Of a stretch of DNA of 64,000 bases, positions 42,601 to 53,003 are shown piece by piece. The DNA comes from Plantago major (lineage: Eukaryota > Streptophyta > Magnoliopsida > Lamiales > Plantaginaceae). Every line of letters begins with the position of its first letter. Position 1 is the stretch's first letter. The DNA lies in NCBI GenBank assembly GCA_026545765.1, contig CM048843.1:20085646-20149645 (forward strand), written 5' to 3'. The notes beneath the pieces were generated by a model. The model was not told the DNA's origin. It did no database searches and saw only the letters and a program-made list of their open reading frames with translations. The position numbers and the translations under genes were made by a program.

Positions 42601-45230
42601 ATGGCGAGGATGAGACGGACAGCGCGGACTAGTGTTGCAGGCGTAGGGACACCACCACCACGCCCACGGGGACGTCCGCCCACCTGTGGACGAAGAGCCA
42701 CTGTGGCTGGAGGGAACGCTGTAAGGAGATATCCGAGCGCAAGACACCCATCCTCGATGAGGGAGAGACGCCGCATGTGGAGCCCAAAGTGGTCCCGAGA
42801 ATGTTTTGCCTGTGAGCCATGGAGAAGGGGTCGTACGAGCTTCTCCGGCAGAAGCTCAAGGCCCCACTACAGGTCAACAGTTCACTATGCCCGATGGTCG
42901 CATTGTCCGCATTAGTGACCTCGGACTAAGTGAGACTCAGTTTGAGATTGTTCACAATCATCCAAGGATGCCTGGGGTCTAACAATGCCCATCCACAGCA
43001 AGCCACTCCGCCAGTGGCTACTCCTGCTCAAGCAGAGCCTGCATTATCAAGAAACAGGCAACGCCCGATCGAACAGAGGTTAGGAAATCAGCCACCTCAA
43101 GAGGATTTGCAAAACCTTCTAGACCGGTGGGCATCTGCCTCACAAGCTCGGGGTGAAGGAAGCCCAAACGGAAGGAGAGAGTATCAAGAAGGGGATAATA
43201 AGCATCCAGGAGTTCCGCGACAAGCACCTCCGACAGACAGAGATCAAGTAGCAGAAACTGTTCCAGTGGTCCGGATAGATGAACTCCCTACAGATGTAGC
43301 TGTTCATCCGAGGAAAGGAGAGATCATGACTGCTGACGAGATCTACGCTCAGCAGAAGGCTTTGGAGGCCCAGATTCTGAATCTCGGACGCCTGGTAAAA
43401 GACCACGAGCAAATAACTACTAGTGCACCAAATCCCTTGTGCGATGACATCATGAGAGAGAAGGAAAGAAACAGAAACTCGGATCAAGTGATTCCGAACA
43501 TGGAATACTATTATGGGGATACTTGTCCCGTTGGTCACTTGACGAGGTATAACGGCAAGATGGATTCCAAGGGAATGAGCGACAACACAAAAGCTCTTAC
43601 GTTCTCATCTACTCTCTTCGGAACGGCTATGGATTGGTACACCGCCCTACCGAACAAGTCGATACAGTCATATGCAGACCTCTCTTCCAAGTTCCTGGCA
43701 CGATTTGGAAAATCAAAAATGAGAAAGCGTACCGTAGAGCATTTGGCCGAGGTTATACAAAGGGAGCAAGAAGATCTTCGAACTTTCTTAGATCGCTTTA
43801 ATATGGAGGCCCTCCGAGTTGAGCCCCATAGTATTAAGGAACGGGTCCGTCACCTGTATGCTAATACTTACAACTCCGAGCTCCGAAGGAAGCTTTCCAG
43901 CCAGGAGGTAAGAAGTGAGAAACACTTGGACGACATCTGTGAGGAGGTGATGTATGGAGAGGAATATCGAAGGAACGTTCCAGTCCGGGCCGGTTCAAAG
44001 AAAGGAAAGGAGCCGCTGAAACCAGAACAACGCCAGGGGAAGTTTGACCCAAAGAAGGATCACAGAGATAAAGGTATTTACAGAGAGAGGAGTCCGCCAA
44101 GAAGATTCGTGGATTATACTCGCCTCAAAAAACCAAGATCCGACATCTTGGCGACCATTGTTGAGAAGAAGCTGGATATCCAATGGCCAAAGCCATCTCA
44201 TAATCGCAGGAACAAAAATGCGAAAGGATATTGCAAGTTTCACAAGAGCCGAGGTCACGAGACCGATGACTGTATCCAATTGAAAACAGAGGTTGAACAC
44301 CTGGTCAGAGAGGGCAAGCTAAAGGAGCACATCTATGCGGATGAGCCCTCCAGGCACGATAGAATGGAACGAAGGAGGGAGGATAATGCTACAGAACCAT
44401 CACCCCGTCCGCTATCTTTGCCACCTCCGCCGGCTAACTATCCGCCTCGCACGGATGGACATCCGTACAGATATGGTGATGACATTGAAATGGAGAACCC
44501 TCCGTACAGCGGAGTGATCAACACCATCGCAGGCGGACCATCTGGAGGTGATAGTAGGAACGCGAGAGAGCGGACTGCTCAAAATCTTCGGAACAACGAT
44601 AGAGCGTACGCTGCTCCAGCGATTCGGGGTACAAACGCTATATCCTTCGATGATAGCGAGATTCCTCCTCCTACGGCAGGAGGCGAGGACATTGATAATC
44701 CAGATGTTCCGCTGGTGGTTTCGTTAACCATCGCGACTTATCGAGTGAACAAAATTTTGGTGGATACGGGGAGTTCCTCGAATATCATTTCCAAAAGAAC
44801 ACTAGACCAGATGGAGCTGGGGAGAATCCGATATGAGAGAGTCCACACCTCTATACTAGGGTTCGGAGGGGGAACTGTTCGACCCCTAGGAAGTGTTATG
44901 TTGCACGTCTCACTCGGGACTTTCCCGGTAAGAGTGACACAGTTGGTCCGATTTGTAGTGATGGACCGGACTTTCGACTACAATGCCATCTTTGGGCGTC
45001 CGGGACTCAATCAATTCCGGGCTATTTCCTCCACTCTCCATAACATAATGAAGTTTCCAACTCCCTTCGGAGTTGGAGAAGAGGTGGGAAACATCCGTGA
45101 AGCTTGGGAATGTTACATTATGTCCACAAGAAGAGCATCTGCCCCTGTGCTGGCAGTCACTTTGACCTCTGACCCTCCAGTTGTTCTTCCGGCCAAAAAG
45201 GAGAATCCACAGATTGGAGTAGGGAGCTAG
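42601..45230 (+). pseudogene. Gypsy B gag and protease
   Basis: The gag start is MARMRRTARTSVAGVGTPPP at 42601, matching Gypsy A's. The open block 42930-45230 carries the Gag core (SSTLFGTAMDWYTALPNKSI, FLARFGKSKMRKRT, LRTFLDRFNMEAL), a zinc-knuckle-like CKFHKSRGHETDDC, a Pro/Arg-rich linker, and an aspartic protease with ILVDTGSSSNIIS. Broken, about one break near the gag start. Confidence 0.85.
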
Positions 45231-45389
45231 AAGGAGAAGTTTCCTAGAACTGTGCGAATCGAGCCTCATGAAACTCTCAAGGAAATTGAGATTGTTGTTG
45301 GAAGCCCGGACAAGAAGACAAGAATCGGAACAGAGATGAACGCGGAGGTGGAAATGAAGCTCATTGCTTATCTCTGAGACAACAGTGAT

Positions 45390-47260
45390 GTGTTTGCCTG
45401 GAGCACCGATGACCTGAAGGGAATAGATCCGAGGATTACTGTTCACCGTCTGAACATGGATCCCTTGATTAAGTACATCCGACAAAAGAAGAAAGATTTT
45501 GGTCCGGTCAAGGATGCCATCATATCCGCTGAAGTTGATCGACTCCTGAAAGCAGGGCATATCGAAGAAGTCTGTTACTCTGATTGGGTTTGCAACGTGG
45601 TTCTGGTAGAGAAATCACCAGGCAAATGGCGGATGTGCAATGACTTCACTAGGTTGAACAAGTTCTGCCCAAAGGACCCGTACCCTTTACCACGAATAGA
45701 TCAGTTGGTTGACTCCACGTCCGGATGTGCGTTACTGAGTTTTATGGACGCATACCAAGGTTTTTACCAAATTCGGATGGCCAAGGAGGACATCAAGAAA
45801 ACAGCTTTCTTCGCTGCAGGGGGGGGGTATACTGCTTCAAGGTGATGCCCTTCGGATTGAAAAATGCGGGAGCCACTTACCAACGACTGGTGAACCAGAT
45901 GTTCAAGGAAGAAATTGGGAAAACCATGGAAGTGTACGTGGATGACATGCTCGTCAAGAGCAAAACTGAAGAGCAACATGTGCATCATTTGAACAAGTGC
46001 TTCGCTATCCTTAGGAAGTACGGAATGAAACTGAATCCAGAAAAGTGCACGTTCGGAGTGAAAGGAGGAAAGTTCCTCGGATACATGGTCACAGAGAGGG
46101 GGATAAGCACAAACCCCGAGAAGATCAAGGCAATCCTAGATCTGCCGCATCCGAAGAACCTTAATGAGGTACAACAACTCATCGGACGTCTCATGTCCTT
46201 AATTCGTTTTATTTCGCAATCTGCGGAGAAGAACCTTCCGTTCTTCAAGATCCTCCAGAAAGGAGAGAGCTTTGAGTGGACCGCGGAATCTTCTGAGGCT
46301 TTCGAAAAACTGAAAAAGTACATCCATTCCCCTCCACTGCTCTCCAAACCCGTCGAAGGAGAACCACTCTACCTCTACCTAGCAATCACGGAAGAGGCAA
46401 TGAGTTCCGTATTAGTACGGATTCAAGCTAATGATCACTTGCCAATCTACTATCTTATTAAAGCCCTGGCTGGGGCGGAGACAAGATACGTGAAGATTGA
46501 GAAATTTGCATATGCTTTGGTTTACACCGCAAGGCGGTTAAAACCATACTTCAAGTCTCACAAAATAGTGGTACTAACTACGGAACCTTTGAAACAGGTC
46601 CTGGGAAAGCTCGATCAATCAGGACGACTCTGTAAGTGGGCGATCGAGCTGAGTGAATACGACATTTGCTATCAGGCTCCGTCAGCCAAGAAGGCTCAAG
46701 TCCTCGTCGACTTCTTAGCGGAATATCCTGAGGCGGATTCAGAGAAAGTCCCTGACAAACAGGCATTTGAATGCCTCATCACCAAGCAGATTGTCCAGAA
46801 GCCAGTTCCGCCAAAGTTCAACCCAGAAAACCTCGAGGATGCTCAATTCATCAATCAGTCCCTGCCTGCATCGTATGAGGAAACTCGGGTCAACCAAATA
46901 TTCCTTCTTGACGATGTCACAAGAAAATCCGGTACTAACAACCCCGGACCGGAAATCAAAGAAAAGGAGGAACAAAGGTCGGAACCTCAGGAGCTCACAG
47001 AAGATCTCCAAACTGAAAAACATCCTTCTGATATTTGGACATTGGAAGTGGATGGTTCCTCCACTGGAAGAGTGGGAGGGATTGGAATCTATCTTAAAAG
47101 CCCTGATGGCGCGGAACTCGACTACGCGATTTCCTTGGAATTCAAAGTCACCAATAATGAGGCTGAGTATGAAGCACTGTTAATCGGGCTACGTCTGGCC
47201 AAATCCCTACAAGTTCGGAAGCTCAAAGCTTACACGGACTCACAGATCGTTGAAGCCTAA
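45390..47260 (+). pseudogene. Gypsy B RT and two RNase H domains
   Basis: RT motifs are VLVEKSPGKWRMCNDFTRLN, FMDAYQGFYQIRM, MPFGLKNAGATYQRLV and the catalytic VYVDDMLVKS. The first RNase H has PLYLYLAITEEAMSSVLV and ends QVLVDFLAEYPE. After an acidic linker a second RNase H begins (WTLEVDGSSTGRVGGIGIYL, NNEAEYEALLIGLRLAKSL, YTDSQIV), the archaeal-like type carried by the Tat lineage. About one or two breaks. Confidence 0.88.
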
Positions 47261-47589
47261 TTTTCTGGAACTTTTGCCACAAAAGGTCCTTCGATGATCA
47301 AGTATCTTGAACTACTCAAGCAGGAAGCCAGCCACTTTGAGGAATTTACCCTGGAAAAGTTTGACAGAGCCTGGAATGAAAGAGCGGACGCTCTGGAAAA
47401 ATACGCATCCGCAACAGCGACTCTAGACACGAGGAGAGTAATCCTACTCACTATTACTGACTCATCCATCATGAGTCTCAATTCAGCTGTCATGATAACT
47501 GACACAGGAAGAAACTGGATGACTGACATCTTTAACTATCTCAAGGACGGATCTCTACCAGCTGATCCGAAGGAATCAAGGAGCGCGCA

Positions 47590-48741
47590 GTGCCGAGCGA
47601 GCATATACTTTATACTGGGAGAAGATTTGTACAAGAGATCTTTGCCGGGACTCACTTGAGGTGTTTGAGCCCGCAAGAAGCAAAGACTGTGCTGGAAGAG
47701 ATACACAACGGAAGCTGGGGAAGTCATTCCGGGGGAAGAACTCTTGCCCATAAAATCATACGACAAGGCTATTACTGGCTTACCGTTGATAAGGATTCCG
47801 CCGACCACGCTCGGAGATGCCCTGATTGTCAATATTATGCGAACATTCGACATCGTCCGACACATCCTATGATTCCGTCAATCATAGCATGTCCGTTTGT
47901 TCAATGGGGCATCGATATTGTCGGACTGTTCCCGAGGGGGACTCAACAGAAGAAATTCCTAATTGTGGCCGTGGAATATTTTACCAAATGGGTAGAAGCA
48001 GAAGCTGTGGCAACCATTACAGAAAGTCGAGTACGGACCTTCATTTGGAAAAACATCATTTGCCGCTTTGGCCTACCTAGAGTTCTTGTCTCGGATAATG
48101 GTGCTCAATTTTCAGGCAATAGGCTCAAGGAATGGCTGGCGTACTTCAAGATTGAACAACGTTTCACATCTGTTGGATATCCGCAAGCTAATGGACAAGC
48201 CGGGTCCACAAACAAGACAATAGTCAATATCCTGGAGAAGCGGTTGAGAACTTCTCAAGAAAGCTGGGCGGACGACCTAGATGGCGTACTATGGGCCCAT
48301 CGCACTACTGCGCGGACCGCGACTAGAGAAACCCCATTCGCTTTGGTTTATGACTCGGAAGCAGTCATACCAGCGGAAATTGCAGTCGAGACTATGAGAG
48401 TCCAAGAGTTCGATGATTCCGTCAATCACGAAGCTCGGATATACGACCTGGACATGCTGGAACAGAAAAGAACTGAAGCACTGGCTAATATCCATAGGTA
48501 TCAAGCAACTGCTGCCCGAGCCTACAACAGGAATGTTCAGGCGAAATACTTGCAGGTCGGAGACCTAGTACTTCGCCGGGCTGACATCTTGAGCAATGTT
48601 GGAAAACTCAAGCCTAAATGGGAAGGACCTTACAAGATTGTCGGAGCAAGAGTGAATGGGAGTTACGAATTGGAAGATGAGCACGAACATCTACTCAAGC
48701 GTACATGGAATGCTAGGAACCTTCAAAAGTTTTACGCATAA
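47590..48741 (+). CDS. Gypsy B integrase (383 codons)
   Basis: Integrase with CPDCQYYANIRHRP, the core FVQWGIDIVGLFPRG, VSDNGAQFSG and NGQAGSTNKTI, and the tail LKPKWEGPYKIVGARVNGSY and NLQKFYA. Whole over this block. Bases 47261-47589 hold the end of RNase H and the linker. Confidence 0.9.
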   Translation: MPSEHILYTGRRFVQEIFAGTHLRCLSPQEAKTVLEEIHNGSWGSHSGGRTLAHKIIRQGYYWLTVDKDSADHARRCPDCQYYANIRHRPTHPMIPSIIACPFVQWGIDIVGLFPRGTQQKKFLIVAVEYFTKWVEAEAVATITESRVRTFIWKNIICRFGLPRVLVSDNGAQFSGNRLKEWLAYFKIEQRFTSVGYPQANGQAGSTNKTIVNILEKRLRTSQESWADDLDGVLWAHRTTARTATRETPFALVYDSEAVIPAEIAVETMRVQEFDDSVNHEARIYDLDMLEQKRTEALANIHRYQATAARAYNRNVQAKYLQVGDLVLRRADILSNVGKLKPKWEGPYKIVGARVNGSYELEDEHEHLLKRTWNARNLQKFYA

Positions 48742-49897
48742 GGATGGTTATGCGAATCTCGGCCAGGTTGTTTGGTTATCTTAGGCTTAAACTATCTATT
48801 ATACGGAACTCCGTCAGTTCTGTTTTTGTTAACCCTTTTGTCATTGGCCGTGTACCCCACAAGTTGTAACTGAATTTCCGGCAAATCAATACAACTTTTA
48901 CCTTTCAATTCGTAAATTCGGAGTTTAGCGTTCACGGTGACCAGAAAAGTCACGCAATGAATTTTACTCATACGTGAGAACAAAGTATACAAAACACTGT
49001 CTTTGCAGTCTACAAATCTCGGATCTTTATCCGGACCTACAAGATATGATACATAATCTATAGAGAAAGTCTCCGGAGATACGTCATCTCCCGTCGAGAC
49101 TATTCCTCCGTCAGGAAAAGCTTTTTCCATATCAATCGGAAAGTATAGTTTCCGTGGAGACCAGGAACTTGATCTACCTGCACATGGAAAAATGGTTAGA
49201 CATGACAGAATCTTTCATGATATCACCGTACCATGGTGATGTAGATCCAGTGTCTGGGGAGAACAAAGTACCAACAAACAATGGTATATACAAGTCGAAA
49301 CGACTGAGATCTCTGCCTAACCGTCTTTAGAGACTCCAACTCTCTTGAAATCAGAGACCATTACCAATTCAAGAGAGATTCGAGCCACTAAAGTAGGATT
49401 GGAAGAAAGGAGAAGAGGTCCGGCTTTAATGGTTTACTTCGAGCATCCAAGATCACCTTTCCTAGACAAGACACAGGAGCCTTGAAGGGCAGACAAGCCA
49501 AAACGGCAGAGATAGAAAAAGAAAAATTTGGGACCAGTTTATAGGGTTTTGGTACTTGGGTCGTGTCTTTTTATAGAACACTCCAACCAATCAGCGTCCG
49601 CCACGCCAACAGATTGACGTCAGCAATTGGCTTGAGTCACCCGTTTGGGTTGAACTATATTGGGTCAGTTGAGTTATCCAATCAAACCTAAATAATCCCA
49701 TCAACCACGTCCGAGTTTGTATTTGTTGGTCATCTTACAAGGATATGCGCGTCAATATAATCCGACGAAGTACGGATAAGGGAAAGATTGCGATTTCATC
49801 TAATTAAAGTAGTCTGAATTTCATAAACAAAATTATCCGAACATATACACACGGAAGGTACAATCTGTCAAGGTCCGAGGACCAAAAACACTTCTAC
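48742..49897. other. Gypsy B spacer after integrase
   Basis: No recognised domain. A minus-strand open block at 48792-49130 (112 codons) has no known relatives that I can name. On the minus strand CTATAAAAAGACACGACCC (near 49565) is a TATA-like element. Confidence 0.4.
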
Positions 49898-49909
49898 GGG
49901 GCATACCCC
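49898..49909. terminator. Palindrome after second Gypsy B antisense ORF
   Basis: GGGGCATACCCC (plus strand), twelve bases past the stop of the antisense ORF at 49921-50292. Same core as at 36300 and 50668. Confidence 0.5.
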
Positions 49910-49920
49910 GCCTTGTCCCT

Positions 49921-50292
49921 TCAGCGAATTCCAGAGGTTGAACCTTGAGACGAGCCACCGCTTCGAGCCTCACGAGCCTGCTGTTGCATTCGGATCCTCC
50001 TACGAATCATATTCAGCGTTCGCTCCCTTTCTTCCTCAGCTAACCTCATGGCTATCCCCGGACATGGAGGAGGATCCCCCTCGAGGATGATTGGGTCGTC
50101 CGCGGTCCCTTTATCGGGATAATACGGAGGATGCGTGTCCCCGCAGGCACAGTCTACCCAATGACGATAGCAATCGAACTTGGGATCGTTCAGATTTCCG
50201 AAGATGGGGCTTCCCAGTGGTGGAACCACTATATTGGCAATATAGTGAAGATGCCTAGCTCGGGCTGCTTTTTCTCAAGCAGACGCAGACAT
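49921..50292 (-). pseudogene. Gypsy B small antisense ORF
   Basis: A minus-strand unit with an ATG at 50292 and end at 49921. The main part reads VPPLGSPIFGNLNDPKFDCY, HWVDCACGDTHPPYYPDKGT, then an Arg/Glu helix (RLAEEERERTLNMIRRRIRM) and a Gly/Ser-rich tail. No domain recognised. A TATA box lies about 100 bases upstream and the GGGGTATGCCCC palindrome follows, so it looks like a separate gene from the larger antisense ORF. Broken, about one break near its start. Confidence 0.5.
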
Positions 50293-50389
50293 CCTGGGGA
50301 ACTCTAACTTTTTTGGAAGGTTGAAAGTGCTAAACCAGAAGAGATTGGTGAAAAGTACATCAGTAAGAAAGGAGCAGTTACCATAGTCT

Positions 50390-50397
50390 TATTTATA
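50390..50397 (-). promoter_or_regulatory. TATA box of Gypsy B small antisense ORF
   Basis: TATAAATA on the minus strand in GCTACTATAAATAAGAC, about 100 bases before the ATG at 50292. Confidence 0.55.
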
Positions 50398-50667
50398 GTA
50401 GCGATAGATCTTTACGATCACACCACGTGTCAATCATCCGACGACTCAGAAGACGAAAAGACACAGTAATAATGACTATTTCACTGTTTCACCTTCCTCC
50501 ATCTAGAAGAATTACGCATCCCAAAGGATGATTTGATTTCTACATCAGACGCCATCAACAGCAATCCGCGTTCTTAAAAGATGTGTATTTTATGATAACT
50601 CAGCATATGAACAACGAATAGAAGTAAGCAAACAAGATAAAAAATACAACAAGTAAAGAATTTTCAC

Positions 50668-50679
50668 GGGGCATACCCC
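50668..50679. terminator. Palindrome after main Gypsy B antisense ORF
   Basis: GGGGCATACCCC (plus strand), just past the stop of the antisense ORF at 50687. Confidence 0.5.
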
Positions 50680-50686
50680 GGACTTC

Positions 50687-51018
50687 TCACTGGGGGCCAG
50701 CTTGGCTCGGACCCACTCCACCGGTTTGAGGCGGATTGACGGAAGGCGTGTTGGCGACGGCTTGCGCGGCAAGGGATTCAGCGATCTCGAACAAGTTGAA
50801 ATCCGCATCGAGACCAACGACCCGAGAAGGCATGTAGTACCAGTCCTTCAGGAAAGCCCGGTAGTTCTCAAAAGGTACAAAGCATACCTTTCGAAGGGCA
50901 TCCGGGACACATTTCGGGAGAAAGGGTCCGCAAACTCGCACGCGGCCAACCGTTCGTCCGAGACATTGTCCACAGGGACCTCCACGCCATTAGCATCTGC
51001 GGAAGGAATCAATCCTTC
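50687..51018 (-). pseudogene. Gypsy B main antisense ORF, C-terminal part
   Basis: The minus strand encodes VCFVPFENYRAFLKDWYYMP then GLDADFNLFEIAESLAAQAV and a Pro/Gly tail. It parallels the tail of Gypsy A's antisense ORF (HILVPFEEYSEHNREWLKIP, then GHDRDLDLFKECPEF). Copia 2 has inserted into this gene at 51019, so only its end is in the window. Confidence 0.65.
51014..51018. repeat. Copia 2 target-site duplication, left (predicted)
   Basis: CCTTC precedes the LTR. The right partner is outside the window. Confidence 0.5.
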
Positions 51019-52629
51019 TGTTGGTCCAGATAACGGCAAAGTAAAAGACTGGGGGGGGGGGGTGAATAGTCTTTTAAAACATATGTCAATAAACACAGTT
51101 TCTCAGATATCTGTGAAGATATCTGATACTTAATTTCAGAGAGCGGAAGACTTTTCTAAGATAAGTGCACGTGTTCAGCAAGATAAGTGTAAGTACTTTG
51201 CAATATAAGTAAAACAAGTAATAAGCTGCAGAAAGTAAATAACACAAGTCTTTTTATAGTGGTATCTGAAGGTGGCGTAATCCTTCAACTAATCCACTTC
51301 GGTCTTTCTCAGACCTAGAATCCACTAAGATAAATGAGGTAACCTTACAGATATCTTTTCTTGATTCCTAAATACACTAGGTTCCCAACCAAGTGTTCCC
51401 CCTGAGTTATTCCCCGGCTTTCACAGCCAAGTACTTCCTGTACTCAGAAACCTTTTGAGCTGTTCCTTAGTTTCCCAAACTAAGTACTTCCTGTGCTCAA
51501 TAACCTTGGAGTTATTCCTTAGTTTCCCAAACTAAGTACTTCCTGTACTCCACGCCGTTTAAGGTGTTGGTTTTAGGTTTGTTTGTCAGGTGAGCTTCTT
51601 AAATAACTTATTCAGTTATTCAGATAGCTCTATGAATCAAGTATACTTAATACACTTTTCAATGTATGGTATCTTGTTCTCTACTGACCCAAGTCTATTG
51701 TAAGTGTTCCAGAGAATGAATCTCAGATATGAAATCTTAGTTCAACTCCTTCACAGATAACAATGCTCGTTAAGGATCAGGACACTTAGAACTTTTGTGC
51801 TACTTAGAATCAAGAGCTTTGGTCGCAACAGAAAGCTTGAAAGTAAGTAGTTTGCTTGAGAGAGCTTGTGAGAATATTCAGTATTCTTGGTGTTCAGTGT
51901 GTTCTAAATTATATTCTCAAGTAGTCTAATTGTTGATATTTATAGATGAATTTGAGTGCCGTTTGAATAGTATCCGTTAGGCTTAAATCAAATTCAAACT
52001 ATTGATATCTGAGTATGGTATCATGTGAGTTTGTCTTCTTCTTCGGTTTTCTTCTTCAGACATTTCTGTCTGCGCATTTAATGCACTGTACTATACTTTG
52101 TCCTGTAGTGCCAACGGAACTATGCATGCTCTCTGAGGCTTTGCACGTTCTTTTCCAGAGATCATCATAGCTCCAGATACCACTTGTTTAAACAACTTGT
52201 TATAATATGTTTCTTTTTCAGAAGCGTATCATATGTCCAAGGTATCTGAGTGTAGATATCTGTGGGCACTTTCCTCGTCTCAGCAACCTTTTATTCTCAG
52301 ATATCTTTTGCAACGTGTTTCGAAACACTTGTTTCTTCAAGATATCTGGACATAGGTATCTGAAAAACCCTTGTCTTCAGCAATCTTGTGCAGTCTTCAA
52401 ATCTTCAAATTTGTTGAACTTTTCCTGCTGGATGCCTTCTTCTTGGTCTTCTTCAGAAAATAAAAATTACATTTCGAGACCTAACATCCTATACAAGATT
52501 TGCTAGACTATCATACTTGGTGAGTTTCCTCTTTTACAATGTTCAAGTGAACTAAGAGTACTAATCACCTTTCTGAGCTAAGATAAGTCAATAGGTTGCT
52601 GATCAAAATCTAAATAGATATTCCTAACA
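51019..52629 (-). repeat. Copia 2 3' LTR
   Basis: 1611 bases, TGTTGGTCC to CCTAACA. Contains a G-run, three copies of the 68-bp block, and AGATATCT palindromes. It lacks the 12-bp edge array of Copia 1. Confidence 0.9.
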
Positions 52630-52645
52630 AATTTCCCCCATTTTG
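52630..52645 (-). other. Copia 2 polypurine tract
   Basis: AAAATGGGGGAAATT on the minus strand, directly before the LTR start. Confidence 0.78.
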
Positions 52646-53003
52646 ATCAGTCAGCAATGACTATCTGACCTATTACAAATCTGGATGAGGAAACAATCCA
52701 CCACTTAATCATTTCTTATGATCTTTTAATTCATATAATTAAGTGCAGAAAGTAAACATCAACCAAATCACAAGGTGTGATCTTTGCTGATAAGTTATCT
52801 TATATATAAAATGATATCTGAGAGTAAGTTCATCAGATATGATACAGAGAAAGCTTACAGATAAGTTTTTCAAGATTTAATCAGAAAAGATCAATCAGCA
52901 AAATCACAGAAACTACTTAGTCAAATAGAACAACAGGAGTTACCAAGCTCCAAGTGAACATTCTAAATGACAAGTCTTCAAGTCTTCAAAAATCTTCAAG
53001 TCT

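Larger units (their letters stand above)
41630..51018 (+). mobile_element. Gypsy B: Tat-lineage LTR retrotransposon fossil, part
   Basis: Left LTR 41630-42544 (TGTTGATACGG to CCCTCAACA), PBS, gag, protease, RT, RNase H, a second RNase H, integrase, and two antisense ORFs. It is then cut by Copia 2 at 51019; the rest, with the right LTR, lies beyond the window. Two RNase H domains and antisense ORFs after pol mark the Tat/Retand/Ogre group. It is related to Gypsy A (same PBS, similar gag start and integrase) but the LTRs differ, so it is another family or subfamily. It is broken, with about four or five breaks. Age cannot be judged without the second LTR. Confidence 0.9.

Noticed and set aside
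48792-49130. 112-codon minus-strand ORF in Gypsy B spacer as a real gene
   Set aside because: No recognisable domain, no counterpart in Gypsy A, no palindrome after it; left as unexplained spacer.
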